A stretch of 58,687 nucleotides of DNA from Aureobasidium sp. EXF-3400 (lineage: Eukaryota; Ascomycota; Dothideomycetes; Dothideales; Saccotheciaceae): NCBI GenBank assembly GCA_024195585.1, contig SWBL01000325.1, positions 1 to 58,687 on the forward strand. Reading direction: 5' to 3'. Positions 32,249 to 41,728 of the stretch are shown here, in pieces. Both the position numbers and the translations under genes were made by a program. The notes beneath the pieces are model-generated. The model made no database searches, was not told where the DNA came from, and was given only the letters and a program-made list of their open reading frames with translations. Within the stretch, counting starts at the first letter, position 1, and every line of letters begins with the position of its first letter.

Positions 32249-34873
32249 TCAGGCGCCTTGGGCCAATTGCACGATGAGACTGCTAGCCACATCCATGAAA
32301 GGGAATGGACTTGAAATGTCCTTTTCCTCAGGTATGCGTCCACAGCCCATGTATCCTTCATCCATATCTTCGTCATCCTGGTCCACATCGCGCCAGACAT
32401 CGGAAGTCTCGCCGTCTGCGTGCGTCTTGATCTCTCGTCTCAGGCGACGCACGAGACGTTCATAGCCGGCGCACTTGAAATCGACCATGAAGCTATCTTG
32501 TTCGATGCAGTACAGCTGGATTGTCACGTATACCCAGGCACTCTCGTTGGGTGCGGGATGGCGTCGGCGAAGGCTATCTTGGCCGAAGCTACCAGGACCT
32601 GTGGCGGCGACGTTATCGGTCGATGCGTGAGCGCTGCCATGGATACTACTTGGTTGAACGGGTGAGTTGAAGCCTGCGGGCGAAGCGGCTAGACTGGTGC
32701 TGCTGCCCATTGTTGAGCTGCGGCGACGGATACCTTCGTGCAGATCCACGCGGCTTGAGTGTGTCGATGATGGATGTGCTACGCCAGGAGGAAACATGCC
32801 GTCCTTGCGGAATCTTGCGTTAATGATCCACGGGTCTTCAGGAATTTTGTAGCCCCAGTCGTTCTCGGGTCCAAAAGCTTCATGGATATGTGACTTGTGA
32901 TGTTGGCTGCGAGCAAGTTCCTCGCCGAAATCATCATCTGACATATCCGATGCGTTCCCACTACGAGAACGACGTCTAGCGCGTTCTTCATGAGTCGAAT
33001 ATTCAGGGTCAGTCCCAGCCTCCGGATCCGAGTCGGAATACTCAGGACTCTGACTTCCGTCTCTGGCATGACGCCGGCGGTTGCGTGGCGGGCTACCTTC
33101 ACCATGACCAGGACGACGCATGACGGGCGCTTCCCAAACAGCATTCATTGCCTTCAAGGCCTTGTAGATGGCCAGCATGGCTTCTGAAGGGCTGTTGCGA
33201 CTACGTATACCGAACTGCCACTTGGTTGGTTTGAGTTTTTTGTCCTTGCTGGGCAGAGGTGTCATCATCTCGGGCTTGTCTCGACCTCCAATTTGATTGC
33301 CCTTGACATGAGGCCGTAATCTCTTGAGGACGGCAGCGCGTTGCTCGCTTGTCAATTCTTTGCCTTCACCTCCAGGTACGCTGTTGGGGGCATATGGATC
33401 GAGTTCACCTTCAGGTATGGCAGCTCTGGGGGTAGTTCCCTGCATGTATGCTTGATGGAAAGAAGGGAGTGACGAAGGCAGGATACCGATTGTCGTCGCC
33501 GGAGTGCGAGCTTCATGAGTAGAGCTGGTAGATCCGTGGCGGGGATGATCGACGTTTGAGGCTGGATTGGATGTCCCGGGCGCTGGTTGGCGGGCATTCG
33601 GTGGACCAGTAACAGTCGTCTGGAAGGTCGGCGGCGATTGAGCAAGCCATGGTTGCAGATCCGGGTTGTGTGCAAGCGAAGGGTTGGCTTTCATGATTGT
33701 GTTCTCACGCACAATGAGATAGGCGTCTTTGATGGCGCTGGGCTCATCCTTAGCGAGGGCCTCAGTCACATCGTCCTTTGCGTAACCCATAGTCTTGCCT
33801 AATTTGCCAACGACACTCTCGTGCAACTTCTGTTGCACCACGGCAGGTTTTGCGGGGGCCAACTTGGCCGGGTCGATTGACTTGTTAGGGTCGATACCCT
33901 GATCCATAAACTCCTCGACAGGTGGTGTAAGATAGTCGGGGAGGTCCTTGAGGAACCACGGATCGAGCTTAATCTCGTCGATGGTGATACGAGTGACAGG
34001 GCTGACCTGCAGCATTCGTTTGATCAGACGAGCGGCGCCGGATGAAATGTAGCTTGGCGTATGATACGTGCCAGACTGGATCTTCTTAAAAAGCGTCGGG
34101 ATGTATTCATCGTCAAAGGGAAGGCGAGCACAAAGCAAGACGTAAAGGATAACACCGCAACTCCAGACATCAACCTCGGGGCCGGCATATAGCTTGCCTC
34201 CAACGACCTCGGGAGCTGCATAGTTCGGACTGCCACAACTAGTTTTGAGGAAATTTCCATCAGTCATGATGTTACTCAGACCAAAATCGGCGATTTTGAC
34301 ATTGAGAGCGTCGTCGAGGAGCAGGTTCTCAGGTTTCAGATCACGATGGACAATCTTGTGACGATGGCAGTACTCGACAGCGCAGACGATCTGCTGGAAG
34401 AACTTGCGTGCCTTGTCTTCGGCCATGCGACCGTGGTCCAGGATGTACTGGAAGAGCTCACCGCCGGCGTACTCGAGGACCATGATGATTTCTTTTGGGG
34501 TGGTGATGACGGTGTAGAGCTTGATGATGTGAGGATGGCGCAGCAGTTGCAGGTATTGAATCTCGCGCTCTATGCGGCCAGCCATGTCGCGAGTAACGAG
34601 CTTTTGACGAGAGATGATTTTGAGGGCGACTTTCTGGCCGCTGACCTTGTGAACGGCGAGTTTGACCTTGCCAAAGGAGCCTTCGCCTAATGTTCTGACA
34701 ATGTCATATTGACCCAGACGTCTCTTGTTGGCAGCAGGAGGAGCAGGTTGGGATTTGGAGATGGCGGCCATGGCGGTCGGGGGATTTGAGTCGTCATTCT
34801 GCGAGCCATTGGTCGGGCGACGGGTCATGGAAAGCGAGAGGTCATCGTCGTCGAAGGCCTGGGCCTGGGCCAT
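32249..34873 (-). CDS. SNF1: SNF1/AMPK catalytic subunit, Ser/Thr kinase
   Basis: The energy-sensing kinase that relieves glucose repression by phosphorylating CreA/Mig-type repressors, acting with beta and gamma subunits. A single exon of 874 aa. The kinase domain spans about residues 56-307: glycine loop LGEGSFGKV (62-70), Lys 85, HRDLKPEN (Asp 178), DFG (Asp 196) and activation-loop LKTSCGSPNYAAPE with the regulatory Thr at 211. An autoinhibitory/UBA-like helix follows near 350-400 (VGKLGKTMGYAKDDVTEAL). Residues 540-600 (KWQFGIRSRNSPSEAM) begin the C-terminal regulatory domain, interrupted by a long acidic and Ser/Arg-rich insertion typical of filamentous fungi, and it ends with VYVTIQLYCIEQDSFMVDFK. 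All catalytic residues are intact. Confidence 0.95.
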   Translation of the reverse strand: MAQAQAFDDDDLSLSMTRRPTNGSQNDDSNPPTAMAAISKSQPAPPAANKRRLGQYDIVRTLGEGSFGKVKLAVHKVSGQKVALKIISRQKLVTRDMAGRIEREIQYLQLLRHPHIIKLYTVITTPKEIIMVLEYAGGELFQYILDHGRMAEDKARKFFQQIVCAVEYCHRHKIVHRDLKPENLLLDDALNVKIADFGLSNIMTDGNFLKTSCGSPNYAAPEVVGGKLYAGPEVDVWSCGVILYVLLCARLPFDDEYIPTLFKKIQSGTYHTPSYISSGAARLIKRMLQVSPVTRITIDEIKLDPWFLKDLPDYLTPPVEEFMDQGIDPNKSIDPAKLAPAKPAVVQQKLHESVVGKLGKTMGYAKDDVTEALAKDEPSAIKDAYLIVRENTIMKANPSLAHNPDLQPWLAQSPPTFQTTVTGPPNARQPAPGTSNPASNVDHPRHGSTSSTHEARTPATTIGILPSSLPSFHQAYMQGTTPRAAIPEGELDPYAPNSVPGGEGKELTSEQRAAVLKRLRPHVKGNQIGGRDKPEMMTPLPSKDKKLKPTKWQFGIRSRNSPSEAMLAIYKALKAMNAVWEAPVMRRPGHGEGSPPRNRRRHARDGSQSPEYSDSDPEAGTDPEYSTHEERARRRSRSGNASDMSDDDFGEELARSQHHKSHIHEAFGPENDWGYKIPEDPWIINARFRKDGMFPPGVAHPSSTHSSRVDLHEGIRRRSSTMGSSTSLAASPAGFNSPVQPSSIHGSAHASTDNVAATGPGSFGQDSLRRRHPAPNESAWVYVTIQLYCIEQDSFMVDFKCAGYERLVRRLRREIKTHADGETSDVWRDVDQDDEDMDEGYMGCGRIPEEKDISSPFPFMDVASSLIVQLAQGA

Positions 34874-35736
34874 GGTGGGCAGAGCGACGCGTTGGCTGCG
34901 AGGCCACCGAGGTTGGAGGAGAGGAAGGAGCGACGGGTCGGACGAGGAGTTTCAAAGCGGCTGAAGTGGTTGAGGGCGCACTTGAGGGTTGTCGGGATGG
35001 GCAGTGATGTCGATGGATGGATGGTGGTGCGGATGGGCGTCGACGTCGCACTTGTCGGGTAGCAAACTGGCCACGTCTGGTGTTCGAGTTACCAGACGGG
35101 GCTGTGGATTCTGGGGTGTTTGCGAAATGAGATGGTGCTTGGTGGGTTGTGGTTCGGCATAGGCGCATGGTTCAAGCGGAGGAGGTCCCCTCGTGTCCCT
35201 CGCTGCTTCCTCGCAAGTCGCTACTCCACAGAAAGCACGGGCCCCTATACCGATGTCATACGAGGCACACGAGATGCCCATCTGCCGCATTCCTCAAACT
35301 CTCGTCCGTTCTATTGGCTAAATTCAAGGCATCTCTTTTCGCTTTGTTGCAGCTTGCCTTTATTGACTACCTACGTCTCGCATCTGCTTGCAGCTCTTCA
35401 GCTGCTCTGTCCATCGGCAGTCAAGTCTGTTCATTCGGCCCAGCTGCCCCGCAAGCCCCTCATCGTTCCAGAATTTTGGACTAATTCCGATCAAGACGTC
35501 TTTCTCTACACTATCCCACACGTCTTGCTACAAATAAAGATTTTGCTTCTTGGTCGATTGAAACAAGCTCCGGCATCATGCTTCTGCTATGCTAACCGAC
35601 ATGGCATATGCAATGCACCCACGCTGCATGACATCCAAGCCGCAGGTGCGTAATTCCGCTCTTGTAACATTCATGCTCCAATCAACCGCATCCATCTACA
35701 CCCTGTGTACATCATGTTACAAGTGCCTGCTTTGCT
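34874..35736. other. Long 5' region of SNF1
   Basis: 863 bases upstream of SNF1 that also hold the 3' flank of the next gene. Includes a short GGAT microsatellite near 35010-35025 and several small ATG-led frames on the SNF1 strand that could be uORFs if the leader is long. A 177-codon forward frame (35120-35653) is not supported. Confidence 0.55.
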
Positions 35737-36555
35737 TCATTTGCTCTTCTCCGCCTCCAGTTGCTTGAGTCGTGCGACGAGTTTCTCGCGAAGGTAAGGG
35801 CTGAGCCCAAGACTGTGCCTTTGTCAGCAATTCATCTCGCTCGACACTTTCTCCGTGCTGTACTTACATTCCCTCTCGTGTCACGCATCTGTACGTTCCG
35901 CTCTCTTGATAGCTGCCGTTCTCGCCCACAAAGTTGCCGATTCCGTCAACCTCGAGACTGCCAAAGATGTCTTCGGGCCACGCGACACGACCATAGTCGG
36001 GTGGATTCCTCTGGTCACTGACGTGAATGTATCCACCTCTTCCTGCACCTCCCGCACCGCCCTGAGCCGAAGCTCCTCCAGCTCCATCACCACCAGTGCC
36101 GCCTCCTCCACCATATCCTGTGCGTCTCTTGCTGCGCTTGTGTTGCGTCTGAGGGAAGAAGACGCCTCCCGACCCCAACGACGACCCTGCTGAGCTGGCA
36201 TATGCTTGCGCTTGTGCGATAACTTCGGGATCCTTGGTGGCATGCTCTCGTATCACTGATTGTAGGACCTTCATGAATGATTGGTTTTCACGCAACGAGT
36301 CCGGGGTAGGCGGAATTTGCGACGTGACACCAATAGCAAGTGATCCCGTGGGAGGCGACGTGGGCAAGAAGGAAAGGACATTGACAGTAGGCGACTGCGG
36401 GTGTACATACTGCCATGTCGTGTCAGATGGACGACTTGACTGGCCTGGATTCTTTAACATACAATGTGGGGATTATTAGGTAGAGTAGAGACAGACCGGC
36501 GACATGCCGAGAATGATGTGGACAGGAGTGCCCGTCTGCATTGCGTGAGAATCAT
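35737..36555 (-). CDS. Conserved fungal glycine-rich mitochondrial protein, unknown function
   Basis: Three exons (36463-36555, 35868-36409, 35737-35812; introns of 53 and 55 nt) give 236 aa. The first exon, MILTQCRRALLSTSFSACRR, is a clear mitochondrial presequence. Next come NVLSFLPTSPPTGSLAIG, then a helical segment (FMKVLQSVIREHATKDPEVI). A glycine-rich loop (YGGGGGTGGDGAGG and after) is followed by the well-ordered motif GGYIHVSDQRNPPDYGRVAW, then EDIFGSLEVDG, GTYRCVTREGI and LGLSPYLREKLVARLKQL. I recognise this as a fungal conserved family without an assigned role. The last exon was found by extending GTYR...EGI over a canonical intron. A structural or assembly role in mitochondria is only a guess. 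Confidence 0.78.
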
Positions 36556-37225
36556 CTTGTCTGTGGAATTTGTTGATGTTTCGAGGATGGCTGGACCAAA
36601 GAGTCGATGGTCGACTTGAACATTTGGAAGCTCTGACCACATGCACTTACGGCATGACGTTTATGATGTGCCGATTCGGCGCTCGCTTGTTCGAGAAGCA
36701 GCAACAATGTCCAAACCCCCTTTATCTACCCAAAGTATGGTTGCATGGCCGGATGAAAAAACTGAAGGACCTGAGTAGAAGTGCAATCCCATTTCCTGGG
36801 TGGAAAAAGTATGAACAAGTCTGAGGACTACCAGAAGTCATCGAAAAAGCACAGCTCTAAGGGCGGCGCCTACGGCAAGTCAAGAACGACGCTACGGCGC
36901 CGGCTGAAGACAAAAATCTCCGCTCCCGCTCAAAGCTTCCAAATGTGGCTTCTGCTATCAGATGAACGACCGTACGACTGCTTCCCCAACCATACACCGG
37001 ACTCGCTTCGGACAAACTTTGATATAAGGAGCTTTTCCTGCTCAGCGTGACTCACCTCTCGGCCCATTGTCTAAATATCTGCTCAGCCCCTAAAGCGGTC
37101 ACATGCCACGCTGGAAAGTCGAGAAAAGTTTTATCTTATCAATCTGTTTCTTCCTCATCTGGATACTGGTTTCATCCTGATCGATCTTCTTCCTCTCGAG
37201 AAAGAATTATAACCAGATCGCTGTC
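36556..37225. other. Intergenic, divergent promoters
   Basis: 670 bases between the mitochondrial protein gene (leftward) and the Dal5-like carrier (rightward). GC-rich GGCGCC palindromes sit near 36866 and 36899. No gene or named site was recognised. Confidence 0.55.
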
Positions 37226-39011
37226 ATGGCTAGTTCGCGAGAGCATGCTGCTGCCATGGAGCTGGCCTCCTATGGCTCTAAAGAGGAACCTGTCGTTGAT
37301 GATGAAGAGCTGGGATCTGAGGGTGCTGATCTGGCTCGTATCGAGCGTGTCTACAGGTATGCTAATACTGCACATTTAATTACCAATTCTACCGACAACA
37401 TCTAACAATACAACAGAAAAATCGATCGTCGAATTATCCCACGTATGGGTTCCATACTCACCAGATAGATTACACTAACTAACATTGATGTAGCATTCTG
37501 GATACTCTACTTCCTCTGCTCGGCCATCCGTTCCAATGTTGGTCTGGCACAAACCATGAACTCGGCACAAGGTCATGACCTATCGGACGTGCTCCATCTG
37601 ACACCCAAGCAAGTCTCTACTGGCCTAGCACTCTTCTACGTGTGTTATGTCGTTTTCGATTGTCCTTCAAACCTCATCATGTCGAAATTAAGCCCGCACG
37701 TGTGGATGAGCAGAATCGTGCTAAGCGTTGGTGTCATCGGCACTTGTATGACCGCTATGAAAGCAGCTTGGAGTCTTTATCTGTTGCGACTATTGCTAGG
37801 TATCGTCATCGCTGGTATGTGGCCTGGCATGACATACTACCTCAGTCTGTACTACCCACCTTCGCGCTGCGCAAGACGTATCGGACACTACTATACCGCA
37901 GCACAACTCTCTGCCGCAGTTGTTGGTCTCGTGAGTGCTGGATTCCAAAAGATGGACGGTCTTGGTGGTCTTGTCGGTTTCCAGTGGATGTTCCTCATCT
38001 ACGGCTTGTTGGCAGTCATCCTTGGCGTTGTCCTACTATGGTGGTTGCCTGATCGTCCACACCCGCCTGCTGAGAAGATTGAGCAGCCTGTTGGCTGGAG
38101 ACGTTTGTTGCCACGAAGTCCACCTGTACTCACAGGAGAGGACGCCCGTATTCATTACGAAGAGCTGACAAGAGTGTATCATCGCCCCTCGTGGGGCTGG
38201 AAAGACTTGGGTCGTGTGCTCATCGACTGGCGTCTTTGGCCTTTGGTCATCATGTACTTCGGCGTCGTGGGCGTTGGTATGTCTATGTTTCTGCAGATTG
38301 TCATTGCTTGCGCTAACCATTGCATCAGGCATCGGTGTCCAGAGTTACGGTACCGTCATCATCCATGCCATCAACCCCAGTCTCAGCAGCATCAACTTGT
38401 CCCTTCTCTTCGCCCCCATCTGGATCATGGACCTGATCGCTATCGTCCTCATCACCCCTCTCAGTGACCGCTTCCACACCCACCGCCACCTTATCTTCTG
38501 TCTGTCTTGTCTCGTCATCCTAGCTGGTCTTCTCACTACCACTTTCGCCGGCGGCAATGACAGCTGGTCCAGATATGGAGGTCTCTTGATCATCGGCTTC
38601 GGTCTCGGTCCCACCGTTCCTACTATCATGGCCATGAGCACTTCCGTCTTCCAGCCCCGTCACGGCGAAGTTGGTATTGCTGCGGCTTCGGCTCTTGTGT
38701 CTGGTCTAGGCAACCTTGGCTCTATCGTAACCACGTACGCGTTATATTCTGGTTGGCCAGAAGACGCAAAAGGTCCTCACAAATACAGAAAGAGCAATCT
38801 GGTTATGGTGGGCATGGTGTGTGCGAGTATCGTAGCAAGCGGTGTGATGGTTCTGCTGCTTAGATGGACTAGGACAGAAGGCGCACAGGCCATTGAGGAT
38901 TCTGTCGAGAACAAAGACATAATGGTTGATGGAGCAGCCAAAAGAGAGTTAAGAGAACTTAGATCGCAGCAGAAGGGTTTCGGGTTCAACAGACTCAAAA
39001 TACACAGATAG
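37226..39011 (+). CDS. MFS anion:cation symporter, Dal5/allantoate permease family
   Basis: A 12-helix plasma-membrane carrier; relatives import allantoate, nicotinate, pantothenate or vitamins. Four exons (37226-37356, 37417-37442, 37494-38276, 38329-39011; introns of 51-60 nt) give 540 aa. The second exon is only 26 nt and its placement restores RKIDRRIIPPFWILYFLC, the family's first-helix entry (x-K-x-D-x-R-xx-P). Further motifs are VFDCPSNLIMSKLSP, LLLGIVIAGMWPGMTYYLSLYYPP and, over the last splice, GVGIGVQSYGTVII. Substrate is open. Because many relatives respond to nitrogen supply, GATA-factor control is possible, but I saw no clear promoter cluster. Confidence 0.87.
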
Positions 39012-39151
39012 AACAGAGATCTCGCGTCGTAAAACGTAAATTATAATTAATAGAATATTATACACCAATAGACAAGACAGCATATAAAGGTTGTTGAAAA
39101 CCAGACAGTATGATCAGTCTTCTGTTGCTTTTTTCTCCCCTTGCTCGATGT

Positions 39152-40007
39152 TCAAGAATCAATATCTACCATTCTTTGATACGTTCTTCTTAGGTCTGTT
39201 GCCATCAATTCTATAACGTAACAATTCATGGCAGTGGGCTTCCATACTTCCGTCCACAAGACCACGCGCTTGTTGATTTCCAGCTCAATGTATTCGCGGT
39301 CCAGACGATCATAGGCATCCTCGAGTCCAATACTGTCAACTTCTGTTCGAAGAAGACGACCGTTGCCATCGAAGTGCGCAGTGACATAGATAGTCGATGG
39401 CTCCTTCATGCTCATAGAAAAGGTTACAGTGTTGATGTGTTGCATGAGTACAGGTGCGACATTCGATATGCCAAACTCCTCCTATGTCGTTTTGAGAAGT
39501 CGCTCATACGAAGCAGCAGCATAGCGAGCGCGCGACTTTGGTCTGAAATACTCAAAGTCTGGAAAAGTCACGGCCATGTCATCTGGTCCCGAGTCTGGGT
39601 CCAAAAGGTACTCGACCTGCATCTCGGTATTGGGAAGAAGCACCTGCAGATATTTCAAGCGGGTGTCGATTGATGTTTCTGATGCTAGGTTGTCGAGGAA
39701 GTGGAAGATTGGGATCGTGGGCGTGTCCCACAATTCGGGATATCGCTGTTGGTGGTCGTCGAGGTCTCGTGTTAGACTTGTACTGCCTTCGAGATCTGAA
39801 CCTCTGAGCCTTTCTCTTGGCATCTGAGCAGACATGTCTTCGCTTTGTGGAATGTGAAGATAGGAGGGGTGAGTCTGACAGATGTTAAATGCTTTTGATT
39901 GTGTTGTGTTCTGACTCACTCATACCAGCTTCCACATGGCCAATACTCACATTGCGAACTCTATTCAAGCTCCTGTCGCATCTTGATATGCGAACCCACC
40001 TCCCCAT
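39152..40007 (-). CDS. Hypothetical protein; two halves separated by a TAG or a 99-nt intron
   Basis: The best model joins 39951-40007, 39510-39874 and 39152-39410 into 226 aa. The 76-nt first intron (39875-39950) is bounded by GTGAGT and TGTCAG. Downstream, the frame runs to KSRARYAAASYERLLKTT and meets TAG (39482-39484). It then continues in the same frame for 110 codons (EEFGISNVAP, then YVTAHFDGNGRLLRTEVDS). A GTATGA...TATGAG intron (39411-39509, 99 nt, divisible by 3) would remove the stop. If it is not spliced, the protein ends at 149 aa and the rest is a relic. I do not recognise the family. It is mixed alpha/beta and hydrophilic, with no signal peptide or membrane segment. Confidence 0.45.
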
Positions 40008-40214
40008 GTGCCAAAGTCCGTAACTTCGATCATACTCCGACTATAGCAAAGAGTATCTCTACACTATAAAAGGCACCGGTGCTTTCAGACCAGAGGCGTA
40101 GCCAAAGAGAGCTGATAATGTGTCGCTTCTCGGTGGATACTATCCTATTTCCTGGTAGTATTGTGCGAGGCAGTATACCGGAGCCCGAGTACAAGGGAGG
40201 AAACCAGATCGGAA

Positions 40215-40665
40215 TCAACTCGAATCTGGAAGGTGTTGGGGCGCGAAAAATGTAGCGATTGTTATCATGTGTAGGTATAGTGTGGTTAGTATGAGGAGCG
40301 GACTAGGCAGAAATTCGCTCACAGCTTTAGGGAGCTGGAAAATTGTACCATTGGCCCACACAGCCAAGCCGGTCAAACTAGACACCATGAAGGTCAGGAA
40401 GACGAGACGTTCTCGCAAAGATAGTGGATCGCTCCTAGGCAGAAGGTGTTTGTCTTTGCGAGACTCCCAATGGGCGACCAGACAGACTGGAATGAAGCTG
40501 GAAATGTCTCTTGTCTCCCAACATAGCAAAGATTAAGAGGCCAACAGCGATGTAGCTTGTCCATAGCAGGAGATCTGGTGAAGATTTAGGCTTGCTGGGA
40601 GAAGATGACGCAGAGGTCGAGGTCCGGTCAAGACCTTTCTCTGAGGTGGTTTCTTTGGTCTGCAT
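40215..40665 (-). CDS. Small predicted membrane protein, gene model uncertain
   Basis: Starts at ATG 40665 with a Ser/Thr/Lys-rich tail of 30 residues, then a hydrophobic span (LLLWTSYIAVGLLIFAML). The frame then ends, while another frame opens with more hydrophobic segments (LVFLTFMVSSLTGLAVWANG and PLLILTTLYLHMITIATFF). A 49-nt intron (40435-40483, GTCTGG...CTGCCTAG) joins them into 133 aa with about three membrane spans. Its length and acceptor are normal for this genome, but the donor is weak. Alternatives are a frameshift or a sequencing indel. The family is not recognised. Confidence 0.42.
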
Positions 40666-40901
40666 GCTGAGTGTTTTTCCTTCGTGATCCTCAACAGGTG
40701 TACATGAGCAGATAGAATAGCAAGAAGAGGAGTTCTTCGGACGAGGGGGAGAAAAGGCAGGGAAGGATGGACCCTGTTGTCGTCACTGTCACTTCCCGAT
40801 CGGGCCGAGTGTGATACTTTCACATGCCGATCGATGAACGCATCTCCGTCAACTTTTTGTAGACACAACAATTCCTGTCTGTCTCTCATACTACACAAAA
40901 C

Positions 40902-41496
40902 ATGACGGTCTCAGAAGCGCAAAAGCCCGTGTCGGTCCTCTTTGTCTGCCTAGGCAACATCTGTACGCACTCCCTCTTCCTTCCCACGACCATGCTAACA
41001 ACGTGTTCAAGGCCGCTCGCCAATGGCCGAGGGCGTCTTCCGTCACATCACAAACCACACACGACCCAATGCACACCCTATGATCTCCTCTATCGATTCT
41101 TGCGGCACCGGTGCATATCATGTGGGCGATAAACCCGATCCACGAACCATCTCCGTCTTGAACGCCCACAAGATCACCTCGTCCTTCTACACACACCAAG
41201 CGCGCAAATTTCGCAACTCTGATTTCAAAGACTTTGACTACATCTTCGCTATGGACAGGGATAATGAGGAATATCTACTGAATGCAAGAAAGAGAATCAT
41301 CAAGAAGGGAGAGTTGACTGAGGAAGAGGCTGGCAAAGTTATGCTGTTTGGTGTTTGGGGTGGTAAAGGCAAGGAAGAAGTGGATGATCCCTACTACGGC
41401 GGCACCAGAGGGTTTGACATCGCATATGAGCAGGTCGAGAGATTCTCGAATGGTTTTGTCAAGATGCTGGATGAGCGTGGTTCGGACAAGAACTGA
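40902..41496 (+). CDS. Low-molecular-weight protein tyrosine phosphatase
   Basis: A small cytosolic phosphatase removing phosphate from tyrosine; the yeast homologue is Ltp1 and that of fission yeast Stp1. Exons are 40902-40962 and 41012-41496 (49-nt intron), giving 181 aa (family usually about 160). The intron falls exactly within the P-loop. Splicing rebuilds VCLGNICRSPMAEG with catalytic Cys 16 and Arg 22. The general-acid motif DDPYYGG is near residue 146-152 with the usual two tyrosines. FAMDRDNEEYL and the central SSIDSCGTGAYHVGDKPDPR are also conserved. All catalytic residues are present. Confidence 0.93.
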
Positions 41497-41728
41497 TCTG
41501 GACCCATGTCGAAACAGCAGGTCACTTGCAAAAGATATAGACATAGACAAGAAGACACTATTGGTCTACACAAATGATACCCATACACCATCAAGCTGTC
41601 ATCATCGTTGGGAAAGAGACGTAGGGTTGATAGACCTGTAAAACCAAATGTATGCATGCAATGATAATCTCAGGGGTATCTTTCTCGTCACTCGTACTAC
41701 ATAGCATTTCTAATCTTGTCATACATTC

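Noticed and set aside
35120..35653. 177-codon forward frame upstream of SNF1
   Set aside because: No recognisable content; lies in the SNF1 promoter or leader.
39482..39509. 28-nt intron (GTATGA to CATAG) to remove the TAG
   Set aside because: Too short to splice and would shift the frame; the 99-nt alternative keeps it.
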